This document shows, one piece after another, positions 24,892-33,360 of a stretch of DNA of 64,000 bases. A program made the translations under genes and the position numbers. This DNA is from Candidatus Nanopelagicales bacterium (GTDB lineage Bacteria; Actinomycetota; Actinomycetes; S36-B12; GCA-2699445). The notes beneath the pieces are model-generated. The model was not told where the DNA came from, ran no database searches, and saw nothing but the letters and a program-made list of their open reading frames with translations. The DNA is taken from positions 124,001 to 188,000 of the forward strand of contig JBAOHO010000029.1 in the NCBI GenBank assembly GCA_037045355.1, written 5' to 3'. Each line of letters begins with the position of its first letter. The first letter of the stretch is position 1.

Positions 24892-25626
24892 CTACTCGAC
24901 GGAACCGACTCTCGTCGCGGTCAGAACAGCGGCTACCTGATTGTTGCTGGCGGTGGCGGCCATGTCGGAATCACACACCAGCGCGACGGCCTGTCCGGCA
25001 GTCACGGTCATGGCGTATGACACCGAAACGGGCGCGTACTCGAATGCGGCCCCGTTACCGGTGAACTTCCCCAGCCACAGGTTGGCGACATCGGACACCG
25101 GCACCCCATCGCGGGCAAGGTCGCAGTAGACGAATCCGTTCTGGTTCGACGAGACCAGGGCGGATGCGGTCACCAGGTAGCTTCCCGCCGGTAACGTCCG
25201 GCCCACGACTGCGGTGTCGGTCGTCAGGATGTTCACGGCGGTGAATGGTGCAACAACTTGGTAGGTGGGTCCGTTCGGCCCCTCCGGACCGGTCTGCCCC
25301 TGAGGGCCCGTCTGCCCCTGAGGACCGGTGGCGCCTTGAGGACCAGTAGCGCCAGTCGGGCCCGCCGCACCGGGACGGCCGTCGACTCCCTGTGGCCCGC
25401 GGGGCCCCTGAACGTTCCAGGACACCTTGCGTTCATTCTTCTTGCAGGGCGTCTCTTTGGATTTGACGATTCGGACTTGGCCGGTCTTCTTCTTGATGCA
25501 GGCGACCACCCTGGACTCCGCATCGGCAGCCCAAGCCGGGTGGCCACCCACGAACCCCCCGGCGGTCAGAACCAGAGCCACCAGGGCTACAGCCAGAACA
25601 TGTTTCCTAACGGGAACGACCGACAC
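24892..25626 (-). CDS. Secreted collagen-like protein
   Basis: 244 residues: signal peptide to about 34 (AWA-A), a disulfide cap CIKKKTGQVRIV...PCKKNERKVSWN, sixteen uninterrupted Gly-X-Y triplets (GPRGPQGVDGRPGAAG onward) at about 73-121, then a C-terminal beta-sandwich domain of about 120 residues ending GSVE. The order cap, collagen stalk, globular head suggests a trimer displayed or released outside the cell. I see no LPXTG or membrane anchor. The stalk uses GPQGQT/GATGPQ repeats like other bacterial collagen-like proteins. Confidence 0.85.
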   Translation of the reverse strand: MSVVPVRKHVLAVALVALVLTAGGFVGGHPAWAADAESRVVACIKKKTGQVRIVKSKETPCKKNERKVSWNVQGPRGPQGVDGRPGAAGPTGATGPQGATGPQGQTGPQGQTGPEGPNGPTYQVVAPFTAVNILTTDTAVVGRTLPAGSYLVTASALVSSNQNGFVYCDLARDGVPVSDVANLWLGKFTGNGAAFEYAPVSVSYAMTVTAGQAVALVCDSDMAATASNNQVAAVLTATRVGSVE

Positions 25627-25675
25627 AGCAGCCTCCTACGTCGAAGGGACTACCTCAGAGTAGGAGCTTGGCTGA

Positions 25676-26185
25676 TCACACCCACTGGTACACGGTGACT
25701 CCGCCCGTGCTGGCGTTCGGCTTCACGGAGATCCGGGCGCTGTCGTTGCCCTTGACGAAGATCGTGATGCCGCGGGAAGTCCCGTAGTCCTCCCAACCGT
25801 TGGCAATCATGTCCTTCTTCTGGGCCTTGGTGACCGCGTCGACCTCTCCGGGGGCCATGTACTCGACCGCCTTCACCGGGTGGTCGGAGGTCGTCTCGAT
25901 CGGTTCCCCGGTTCCGGTCGCTTGGACCACGCCTTCGCTCGGGGCCGGGATGTCGGTTGGCCAGTCGGCCGGCGGCTCGGTGGCATTCGACAACACGAGA
26001 TCCCAATCCCCGACCTTCACCGTGAATGTATCCGCGGAGGCCGTGGGAGCGCCGGAAGCTGAGGCGGAACTTTCGGGCGAAGTGCTCGGCGATGACGTCG
26101 TGGTGCCGGTCCCGCCGGAGCATCCCGCGATGACCATGACCGCCGCTGCGCCTACCCCGATGATTCCGATGACCCTGCTGCCCAT
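25676..26185 (-). CDS. Lipoprotein of unknown function
   Basis: 169 residues. The signal sequence ends with the lipobox VIAGC, then a serine/threonine linker of about 28 residues and a 115-residue domain (FTVKVGDWDLVLSNA... YQWV) that is probably beta rich. The domain contains DITIFVKGNDSARI-like strands but I do not recognise a family. It sits in a run of four minus-strand export genes and diverges from the large glucanase-like gene. Confidence 0.72.
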   Translation of the reverse strand: MGSRVIGIIGVGAAAVMVIAGCSGGTGTTTSSPSTSPESSASASGAPTASADTFTVKVGDWDLVLSNATEPPADWPTDIPAPSEGVVQATGTGEPIETTSDHPVKAVEYMAPGEVDAVTKAQKKDMIANGWEDYGTSRGITIFVKGNDSARISVKPNASTGGVTVYQWV

Positions 26186-26310
26186 GATCCCTCCAGACCC
26201 AAGTGCCTACACTCCAGTGCACCACATCCCCGCCTGGGCTCGGATCCGGGGGAATGCTGCGCTGGGCCCGGGCTCGCATCCCGTCTGCAGCACCACTGCG
26301 CTGTTCGGGC

Positions 26311-26343
26311 GGATTTGCGTGTCTCGGCGATGGATTTGCGTGT
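26311..26343. promoter_or_regulatory. Two 12-base direct repeats upstream of the glucanase-like gene
   Basis: GGATTTGCGTGT occurs at 26311-26322 and 26332-26343, a 21-base period or two helical turns, ending 44 bases before the ATG at 26388. This is the spacing expected for a factor binding one DNA face next to a promoter. Confidence 0.5.
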
Positions 26344-26387
26344 TACATACGGATGACCGAAGCGCTCTCTGTGCCGATGGTGGCAAT

Positions 26388-28163
26388 ATGACTCGGATTC
26401 GCCGTCTGCTCACGACAGTCACTGCTGTCGCCGTCACGACTCCGGGGCTGATCGTCACCACCGCGACCCCCAGCAATGCTTCAGAGGGCCTGAAGGTCGT
26501 GGTGGTGAACAACAATCCGGAGTACCGCGCGGACCAGGTGTGGGTCAAGGCGACCGGAAACGGTGCGGCGGCGCCGGAGTTGCCGTTGTCGCAGCGGTCA
26601 TCGTTCACGCTGGACAGTGTCAGTTCCGGCCGCGTGTGGGTCACGTTGGGCAAACCGTTGAACTCGTCGACGTTCCCGAGCCCTGACACCTCGGATGTGC
26701 GTTTCGACACCGTCGAGTTGACCTATCCCGGGGTGGCGAACCTGACTGCGGTGGACATGCTCGGGATCCCGATGGATATCGAGACGTTCGACGCGGCGGG
26801 GAATCTGGTGGCGTCCAAGAAGTTCGCGTGTTACACCGACGTGATCCAAGACACCGTCAAGGACCGGTTGACCGCAGCGGGTGGGGACTACCGCAAGGTG
26901 GTCCGCACCGACGCCAACGGCAACTTTCTGCGCCTGGTGTCTCCGAACATCGTCTCCGGCGCCCATCCCAGCGGTTACCCGCGATTCGAGTCCTACATCA
27001 GCTCACTGAAGGGCGAACAGCTGACCGTGCGCGGTACGGCGATGGGCAAGAACTACCGATACACCGGCACGTTCGCCGACGACCCCCACGATCCCAACGG
27101 TCCGGGATCGATCCGGCTGACCGATCAAGGTCCCGACCAGTTGGCCCCGATGTACGTCAAGGGCAGTTCGCTGGCCGGTAACGACAGTAACGACACCAAC
27201 GGCATCTACGGCAACAACAGTCCCTACTACGTGGACGGCAAACTGCACTCCGGTAACGACGTCTACGGTGCGGTCTACCGCGACCTGGTCGCCGGGTTCG
27301 CCTACGGATTTTGGGGCAGTCCCGCCTACGGCAACGACAGCGGCCGCTTCGACGTGTCCACCGCGCCGGGCCCGTTCGAAGGCGCCCAACCCGACGCCGC
27401 GAACTACAACGTGTGGGCCGCGGCGCTGTGGCCGATCACTGACGCCTACGGCTTCCCGTACGGTGACACGTTCAACCACCAGCCCGACCGCAACCCGATC
27501 GTCGAGCTGCCGACCGATGGCACGCTGAAGATCACCATCGATCCCGACACCAGCCCGGCCGGATGCGCCGGCGGTACCACCCCGACGCCGACACCGACAC
27601 CCACGCCCACGGTCACGACTGCGCCCCCGGCCACCCCCACGCCGACACCGACACCCACGCCCACGGTCACGACTGCGCCCCCGGCCACCTCCACGCCGAC
27701 ACCGCACCGACACCGACGCCCACGGTCACGACGGCGCCCCCGGCCACCCCGACGTCCACGCCGACGCCGACACCGACAGACGACACAGACTACCAGCCGA
27801 TCGACGCCTTGCGTGCGTTCCGCCTACGAGCGGATCGAGGCCGAGGCGCCCACCGCCACCAACGGCGGCGTGATCGACGGCGGCCATGTCGGCAACCTCG
27901 GTAACGGCGACTGGCTCGAATACGGCACCGTCGACTTCGGCAGCAGCGGCCCCTACCAGGTCAACTCCCTGGTCTCCGGCGGCTCGTCGGGCTCCGGCCT
28001 GGTCACCTACCGCGTCGACTCCCCCACCGGACCTGTCGTGGCGGACTTCGCCATCGCCAACACCGGCGGCTGGAACACCTACAAGCAGATCCCCGCCAAC
28101 GCCGGCGGAGTCACCGGCGAACATAAGCTGTACGTCACCTTCACAGTCCGGCTACTCCGGTGA
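26388..28163 (+). CDS. Secreted GH64/thaumatin-like beta-1,3-glucanase family protein with CBM6-type module
   Basis: Signal peptide (MTRIRRLLTTVTAVAVTT...), then residues about 35-395 resembling GH64/thaumatin-like glucanases: RVWVTLGKPL, VRFDTVELTYPG, VDMLGIPMDIETF, VYGAVYRDLVAGFAYGFWGSPAYGN. A Thr-Pro linker follows, then a CBM6-like module (YERIEAEAPTATNGGVIDGG, NLGNGDWLEYG). Within the linker the frame leaves and returns (about 27705 and 27812), and at about 28145 it breaks, so the stop at 28163 is probably not the true end. Start and far end (30230) share a frame, which argues for one long gene continuing into the phosphoesterase part. Confidence 0.72.
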   Translation: MTRIRRLLTTVTAVAVTTPGLIVTTATPSNASEGLKVVVVNNNPEYRADQVWVKATGNGAAAPELPLSQRSSFTLDSVSSGRVWVTLGKPLNSSTFPSPDTSDVRFDTVELTYPGVANLTAVDMLGIPMDIETFDAAGNLVASKKFACYTDVIQDTVKDRLTAAGGDYRKVVRTDANGNFLRLVSPNIVSGAHPSGYPRFESYISSLKGEQLTVRGTAMGKNYRYTGTFADDPHDPNGPGSIRLTDQGPDQLAPMYVKGSSLAGNDSNDTNGIYGNNSPYYVDGKLHSGNDVYGAVYRDLVAGFAYGFWGSPAYGNDSGRFDVSTAPGPFEGAQPDAANYNVWAAALWPITDAYGFPYGDTFNHQPDRNPIVELPTDGTLKITIDPDTSPAGCAGGTTPTPTPTPTPTVTTAPPATPTPTPTPTPTVTTAPPATSTPTPHRHRRPRSRRRPRPPRRPRRRRHRQTTQTTSRSTPCVRSAYERIEAEAPTATNGGVIDGGHVGNLGNGDWLEYGTVDFGSSGPYQVNSLVSGGSSGSGLVTYRVDSPTGPVVADFAIANTGGWNTYKQIPANAGGVTGEHKLYVTFTVRLLR

Positions 28164-28740
28164 CTACGTCAACCTCGACCGGTTCCAGTTCTCGGTCAAG
28201 GGCGCGCCGCGTCCGGACCTGATGTCGGCCTACACCGTCACCGAGGCCGAGCAGACCGCTGACCGCCACCGCAAGGTGACCGCCGACGACCGCGTCGTCC
28301 GACTGCGCAAGGGCACGTGGCTGGACTACGGCACCGTCGACTTCGGCAAGCGCGGACCGGCCGAGGTTGACCTCACTGGTGGCCAACGCCTCGTCGCGCC
28401 CCGCGACGGTGTCATTCCGACTCGATGCGCGCACCGGACGCAAGATCGCCGACTTCACCGTCGTCGGGCAAGGCCGGCGGGGACAGCTTCAAGCAGTACC
28501 GCACCAAGACCCGTCCCGTGACCGGCACCCACCGCCTGTTCGTGACGGCCACCTCGAAGACACAAGCGCGGTGCCGTCGACTTCGACCGGTTCCAGTTCT
28601 CGGTCAAGGGCGCACCACGTCCCAACCTGACCACCGTCGCCGCCCGTTCGGTCTCGGCCACGCCCTGCCCGACCCCAACTCCGACCCCCACCCCCACCAC
28701 CCCGACACCGACGCCGACACCAGACACCGACACCGACACC
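28146..28740 (+). other. Frame-scrambled CBM6 end and second carbohydrate-binding module
   Basis: Recognisable protein pieces follow one another in changing frames: SGYSGDYVNLDRFQFSVKGA and VTEAEQTADRHRKV...GTWLDYGTVDFG (28146-28370), SSRPATVSFRLDARTGRKIA (to about 28465), GGDSFKQYRTKTRPVTGTHR (to about 28565), VDFDRFQFSVKGAPRPNL and a Thr-Pro linker (to about 28735). Together they make the end of module one plus a complete second module. Four one-base insertions and one deletion would restore a single frame. Confidence 0.7.
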
Positions 28741-30230
28741 CCACACCTACACAGACGCCGACTCCAACACCCACCCCGACACCGACGCCGACCCAGACGG
28801 CGACCCCGACCCCGACGCCGACAGCCACCGCGCCGACCGGTAGCCGCTCCGCCTACGAGCCCATCGAGGGCGAGTCCGCCGATGCCAACAATGGAGCCCG
28901 CATCGACGGTGGACGGGTATCCGACCTCGGCAACGGCGACTGGCTGTCCTATCGCGACGTCGACTTCGGCGCGATCGGTCCGCACCAGATCTACTCGCTG
29001 GTCGCCGGCGGTTCGTCGGGCTCAGGGCTGGTCAGCTACCGCATCGATTCGCCGACCGGACCCGTGATCGGGAACTTCGCCGTCGGAAACACTGGCGGAT
29101 GGGACACGTTCAAGCAGATCCCTAGCAACGTGTCCTCCTCACCGACAGGTCGACATGACGTGTACATCACCTTCAGTTCCGGCTACCGCAGTGAATACGT
29201 CACTCTCGACCGGTTCCAGTTCCAGGTCAGGGGCGGACCGGTTCCCAATCTGAAGCAGCCGGGTACTCCTACGCCCGCTCCCACGACCTCCCCGACGGGT
29301 TCTGCAACGCCGACGGCAACGAGTAGTCCGACACCGACACCGCCACCGACACCGACACCGCCACCCACGCCCACACCGACGTCAGTGCCGTCGCAGCCAG
29401 GTGACGTGGTCATCGCTGCCGCTGGTGATATCGCTTCGGGCACCGACGGTGGGGACTCGCGGTACACCGCGGATCTGGTGATGAGCAACATCAACCGCTA
29501 CCACAAGGTCCTGGCGTTGGGAGACCTGCAGTACCCCGACGGCCGTTACAGCGACTTCATCACCTCCTACGACAAGACCTGGGGCCGGTTCAAGAACAAG
29601 ACCGCGCCGATCATGGGTAACCACGAGGCCGACGGCGCCGGGTACTGGGACTACTTCAACGGCATCGGCGTCACTGAGGGCCCCGCCGGCACCCGGAACA
29701 AGGGCTGGTACTCCTACGACACCGGCGACTCCGCGACCAGCGGCTGGCACATCGTGGCGCTGAACTCCGAATGCATGGGCAAACCATGCGGCACCGAGCA
29801 GCTGGCCTGGCTGCAAGCCGATCTGGCCGCCAGCCAGAAGCAGTGCACCGCCGCGTACTGGCACAAACCTCGCTTCTCGTCCGGCAGCCACGGAAACGAC
29901 TCAGCCATGCAGCCGTTGTGGAACCTGATGAACCAGTACAACGCCGAAATCGTGCTCAGCGGCCACGACCACAACTACGAACGGTTCGCCCCCATGAACA
30001 CATCCGGGGTCCGCGATGACGCCCGCGGTGTGCGACAGTTCGTGGTCGGCACCGGAGGCATCGGATTTCGCAGCGTCGGCAATACGGCCAACTCACAGGC
30101 CCGCAACGCCAACACCCACGGAGTCCTGGAACTGACCCTCAAGGCCAACTCCTACGACTTCAACTTCGCCCGCGCCAACTACCCCGGAAACGGCACCTTC
30201 ACCGACTCCGGCAGCGCCACCTGCCACTGA
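28425..30230 (+). CDS. CBM6 module plus secreted metallophosphoesterase (C-terminal part of the large protein)
   Basis: In the frame shared with 26388, from about 28745: Thr-Pro linker, CBM6-like module (YEPIEGESADANNGARIDGG, FDRFQ-type end), a second linker, then a calcineurin-like phosphoesterase with GDIASG, LGDLQYPDG, GNHEADG, AYWHKPRFSSG and SGHDHNYERF, all metal-binding motifs present. This resembles secreted purple-acid-phosphatase-like enzymes. No ribosome binding site or good start was found between this part and the glucanase part. The residues before about 28745 in this open frame are largely out of register. Confidence 0.78.
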   Translation: MRAPDARSPTSPSSGKAGGDSFKQYRTKTRPVTGTHRLFVTATSKTQARCRRLRPVPVLGQGRTTSQPDHRRRPFGLGHALPDPNSDPHPHHPDTDADTRHRHRHPTPTQTPTPTPTPTPTPTQTATPTPTPTATAPTGSRSAYEPIEGESADANNGARIDGGRVSDLGNGDWLSYRDVDFGAIGPHQIYSLVAGGSSGSGLVSYRIDSPTGPVIGNFAVGNTGGWDTFKQIPSNVSSSPTGRHDVYITFSSGYRSEYVTLDRFQFQVRGGPVPNLKQPGTPTPAPTTSPTGSATPTATSSPTPTPPPTPTPPPTPTPTSVPSQPGDVVIAAAGDIASGTDGGDSRYTADLVMSNINRYHKVLALGDLQYPDGRYSDFITSYDKTWGRFKNKTAPIMGNHEADGAGYWDYFNGIGVTEGPAGTRNKGWYSYDTGDSATSGWHIVALNSECMGKPCGTEQLAWLQADLAASQKQCTAAYWHKPRFSSGSHGNDSAMQPLWNLMNQYNAEIVLSGHDHNYERFAPMNTSGVRDDARGVRQFVVGTGGIGFRSVGNTANSQARNANTHGVLELTLKANSYDFNFARANYPGNGTFTDSGSATCH

Positions 30231-30261
30231 GGACCGAGAACTCACCTGTCGACCAACGCGG

Positions 30262-33200
30262 TCAGAACGTGTTCTCACCCGAAGACTGTCGGGGGAACAT
30301 CCGCCGACGATCGTCTGAGCCAGACTGCCGGAAGTCGGAGTCCCCGGCAGTCTGGCTCGACCAATCCCTCACAGCAGTGGCCACCTCCGCTCTCGAGCGC
30401 ACCCCCAATCGGAGGAAGATCCGCCTCAGGTGAGACTCGACAGTCCTGGTGCTGATGAACAACTGCGCCGCGATCTCCCTGTTGCCTCTCCCTCGTTCCA
30501 CCAGATTCGCAACCTCGATTTCACGCTTGCTGAGGGCCGCCGGACCGCCACCTAGGGCACCTGAGTCGTTTCGGTGCGGAAGCCGAATCCCTGTCACACG
30601 CAGATATCTGCGGACCTCAGACGCAAGCCCGACGGCGCCGCTGCGGTCATAGAACGCAAGCGCTCGCGTCAGCCGCTCGACTCCCTCGACTGTGAGCCCT
30701 AACGCCAACTCAGCGCGCGCAGCCGTCACTTCCGCCTTGGCGAGCTCCACGGGCAGTTCGCGATCCGCGACGGCGATGACTGCCTCGTCCGCCGCACTCA
30801 GCGCCGCCTGGGAATCGCCCTCTGCCAGCAGGACAGTGGCCATGGCCCGCTTCGCCCAACAGGTCAGCAGGGGCGGCTGGCCCTCCCCCGATTGCTGTAG
30901 AGCCCATTCCGCCCAGTGCCGGGCTCGTGCGACATCCTGTGCCGCGAGTTCCGATTGGGTGAGGAGCTCCAGGACCAGACCGAGGGTCACGGAGACGACC
31001 TGGTCGAGACCCGGGCCTCCGCAGTGATCGAGCAGAAGCAGACGCGCCCGACATGGGTTACCCAGGCTGAGCCAGACCGGCGCCACGGAAGCCGCGACGG
31101 TTGCACGGGCTGCGGCTCTGCGTGTCTTGGGGAGGATGTCCTCGGCTGACTCCGCGGCTCGTCTGGCCGCCGAAATGTCGCCGGCCACCGCACAAAGCAG
31201 AGCTCGCCGAGCCATCGCAACCGCCACCATCTCGGGGTCGCCGGTCATCCGGGCGGTGTCCTCCGCGTCGAGATTCACATCCTCGGCGCGATCAAACCTG
31301 CCCAGCGCCGACCACGCTCCCTCGCTCACGGCTCGCAGCATGCTCTGGGCCGCCGCGTTACCGCTGGCTTCCGCGGCGAGGAGTCCTGCATCGGCCAACC
31401 GCAGGGCAAGGCGGGGACGTCCGAGCCACTGCTGCACGGAACCCAGTAATCCGACAGCGTCGGCCCATCTCCTGCGCTCATCGTCCGGGAGTACGTCGAA
31501 CTTCGCCTGCGCCTGCTCAGCCATTGCTGCCGTCAGAACTCCGTCACCCAATCGGGCCTCCGAAAACGCCCGAGCGGCGGTGACCGAGAACTGCATGGCT
31601 ACCGTCCCGTGGGAGTCCGCGATTGACGCCGCATTCGCGCCCCACTGTCGAGCCTGCTCAACGTCGGCACGGCGGACCACATGGAGCATTGCCAGACACT
31701 CCAGCGCCATCCGCTCGACCGAAGGGGCACTGGGCAGTTGGTCCAGGATCGGCTCGATACGCGTCCGAGCCTGGTCGTCGCGGCCGAGCCAAGTCTCCGC
31801 GCGAACCACCGTGGCGATGAGAGCCGCTCTTGCGATCACGGTCTCCTGGGCGCTGCGCTCCATCCGTTCGATCATCAGCTCGCGAGCAGTATCAGCGTGT
31901 CCCGCCGCAATCAGACAATCCGCCTGCGCGACGGCCAGGAAACTACGTGCGGCCGCCTCCGGGCCGGACGACGGACAGAGCCGCAGCGCCGCACCGTACC
32001 AACGCGCAGCCGAACCAGGCGTGTAGGGGCGAGCCTCTGCAGCAGCATCCCCCAGAGTCTGCATCGCTTCAGCATCTCCGGGCACAGCGCCCCGCTCCAG
32101 ATGGGGGGCGATCTGAACCGCAGATGCCCCCCGCTCCTTCAGAAGCGCCGCGGCACGGCGGTGACAGTCCATCCGCCAACCGGGCCCAGCCGCCTGATAG
32201 ACGACCGTGGCCACGATGGGATGACGGAATGTGAAGGTCACGTGGTGATCCGCGACCGGCTCGACCAGCCCCACGGCACACAACTCATCGACCGACCGCC
32301 CCGCATCCTCATCCGACATGCCCGCAAGAGCCGCGCACAGGTATAGATCGAAGTGATCCGCCACTACCGCACCAGTGCGCGCCAACAGGCGAGCCTGGGG
32401 GCTTACCGCAGCCAACTGCCCGAGGATGCTGTCGATCACGGGCGCCGGCCAACGTGACTGAGAATCTTGCCCCGGTGACGAATGGCTGGGCAGCGGGTTT
32501 CGAGCGGCCTTGGCCAGTTCGGTGAGGTAGAAGGGATTGCCGCCGGAGATCTCCAGGATCTCGTTTCGCTGCTGCACCGAAATGTCGGTGAGAATCTCGA
32601 CCGCCGACAGTCGATCGAGCGGCCCCAACTCAATGGTCTCCCGAAGCGTCCCGCCCACATCAGGACTGGTTGCCGTCCCTGAGCGCACAGCGAAACCGAC
32701 CAGCAGTGGGACGCGTAACCCACGCCGGATCAAGTAGTTCAGGACAGCACTCGTCGCTTCGTCACTCCACTGCATGTCGTCGATGAGGAGCGCCACACCC
32801 GCGTGTTCCGCCGCCAAGGCAGCCAAGGCGTGCCTGGTCGCCCGGGCGACCAGGAGGTTGTCGGGTCTGGTGTGACGTCGATCCGCCGCTACTCGCAATC
32901 GCAGGCCCGGCAAGACCGCCGCCAGGTCCTGTATTTCGAACCGGTCGAGGTGGTCGCCCTCCGGGGCGTCCGATGTGGTTCGGACCGGGAGATCGATGAG
33001 TAGTTCGTCCAGCAGAGCGATGAGCAGGCTGAAAGCGCGGTCCTGCTCGGCCCGGGCAGCGGACGCCCGCACGACGATCATCCGCTGATTCGCCGCCTCG
33101 TCCGCCAATACGTTCAGCAACGCGCTCTTGCCGATCCCGGGAGGTCCACTGATCTCAACGAGTCGCACTGACTCAGGGCGTTCGGGGCCATTGGCCGATA

Positions 33201-33279
33201 CGGACTGAAGCGGCAATACGGCGCGGCGCAACTGTTCCATCTCGGTTTCGCGACCGCGGAGGAACTGCGAGTTCGGCAC
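30262..33279 (-). CDS. Large LuxR-family ATPase regulator (LAL/MalT type)
   Basis: 1005-residue transcriptional regulator. The AAA ATPase domain has Walker A GPPGIGKS (45-52) and Walker B VALLIDDMQWSD. A long helical TPR-like middle holds signal sensing or partner binding. The LuxR helix-turn-helix (LSKREIEVANLVERGRGNREIAAQLFISTRTVESHL) is near 930-990. About 30 residues follow the HTH, encoded over a 15-base inverted repeat. It lies downstream of the large unknown secreted protein on the same strand and convergent with the phosphoesterase gene. Targets are not evident. Confidence 0.92.
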   Translation of the reverse strand: MPNSQFLRGRETEMEQLRRAVLPLQSVSANGPERPESVRLVEISGPPGIGKSALLNVLADEAANQRMIVVRASAARAEQDRAFSLLIALLDELLIDLPVRTTSDAPEGDHLDRFEIQDLAAVLPGLRLRVAADRRHTRPDNLLVARATRHALAALAAEHAGVALLIDDMQWSDEATSAVLNYLIRRGLRVPLLVGFAVRSGTATSPDVGGTLRETIELGPLDRLSAVEILTDISVQQRNEILEISGGNPFYLTELAKAARNPLPSHSSPGQDSQSRWPAPVIDSILGQLAAVSPQARLLARTGAVVADHFDLYLCAALAGMSDEDAGRSVDELCAVGLVEPVADHHVTFTFRHPIVATVVYQAAGPGWRMDCHRRAAALLKERGASAVQIAPHLERGAVPGDAEAMQTLGDAAAEARPYTPGSAARWYGAALRLCPSSGPEAAARSFLAVAQADCLIAAGHADTARELMIERMERSAQETVIARAALIATVVRAETWLGRDDQARTRIEPILDQLPSAPSVERMALECLAMLHVVRRADVEQARQWGANAASIADSHGTVAMQFSVTAARAFSEARLGDGVLTAAMAEQAQAKFDVLPDDERRRWADAVGLLGSVQQWLGRPRLALRLADAGLLAAEASGNAAAQSMLRAVSEGAWSALGRFDRAEDVNLDAEDTARMTGDPEMVAVAMARRALLCAVAGDISAARRAAESAEDILPKTRRAAARATVAASVAPVWLSLGNPCRARLLLLDHCGGPGLDQVVSVTLGLVLELLTQSELAAQDVARARHWAEWALQQSGEGQPPLLTCWAKRAMATVLLAEGDSQAALSAADEAVIAVADRELPVELAKAEVTAARAELALGLTVEGVERLTRALAFYDRSGAVGLASEVRRYLRVTGIRLPHRNDSGALGGGPAALSKREIEVANLVERGRGNREIAAQLFISTRTVESHLRRIFLRLGVRSRAEVATAVRDWSSQTAGDSDFRQSGSDDRRRMFPRQSSGENTF
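30317..30358. repeat. Perfect 15-base inverted repeat (stem-loop)
   Basis: GAGCCAGACTGCCGG (30317-30331) and CCGGCAGTCTGGCTC (30344-30358) pair perfectly around a 12-base loop. It lies in the last codons of the LuxR-type gene, 87 bases past the end of the convergent phosphoesterase gene, and could end transcription from either side. There is no T-run. Confidence 0.7.
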
Positions 33280-33360
33280 TCCCCAACAGTGCCCGCTGAG
33301 TAGCCCGCGTGCTACCCGTCTCGTCCGGTCGGGCGCATCCAGACCGGACGTGATACCCGA

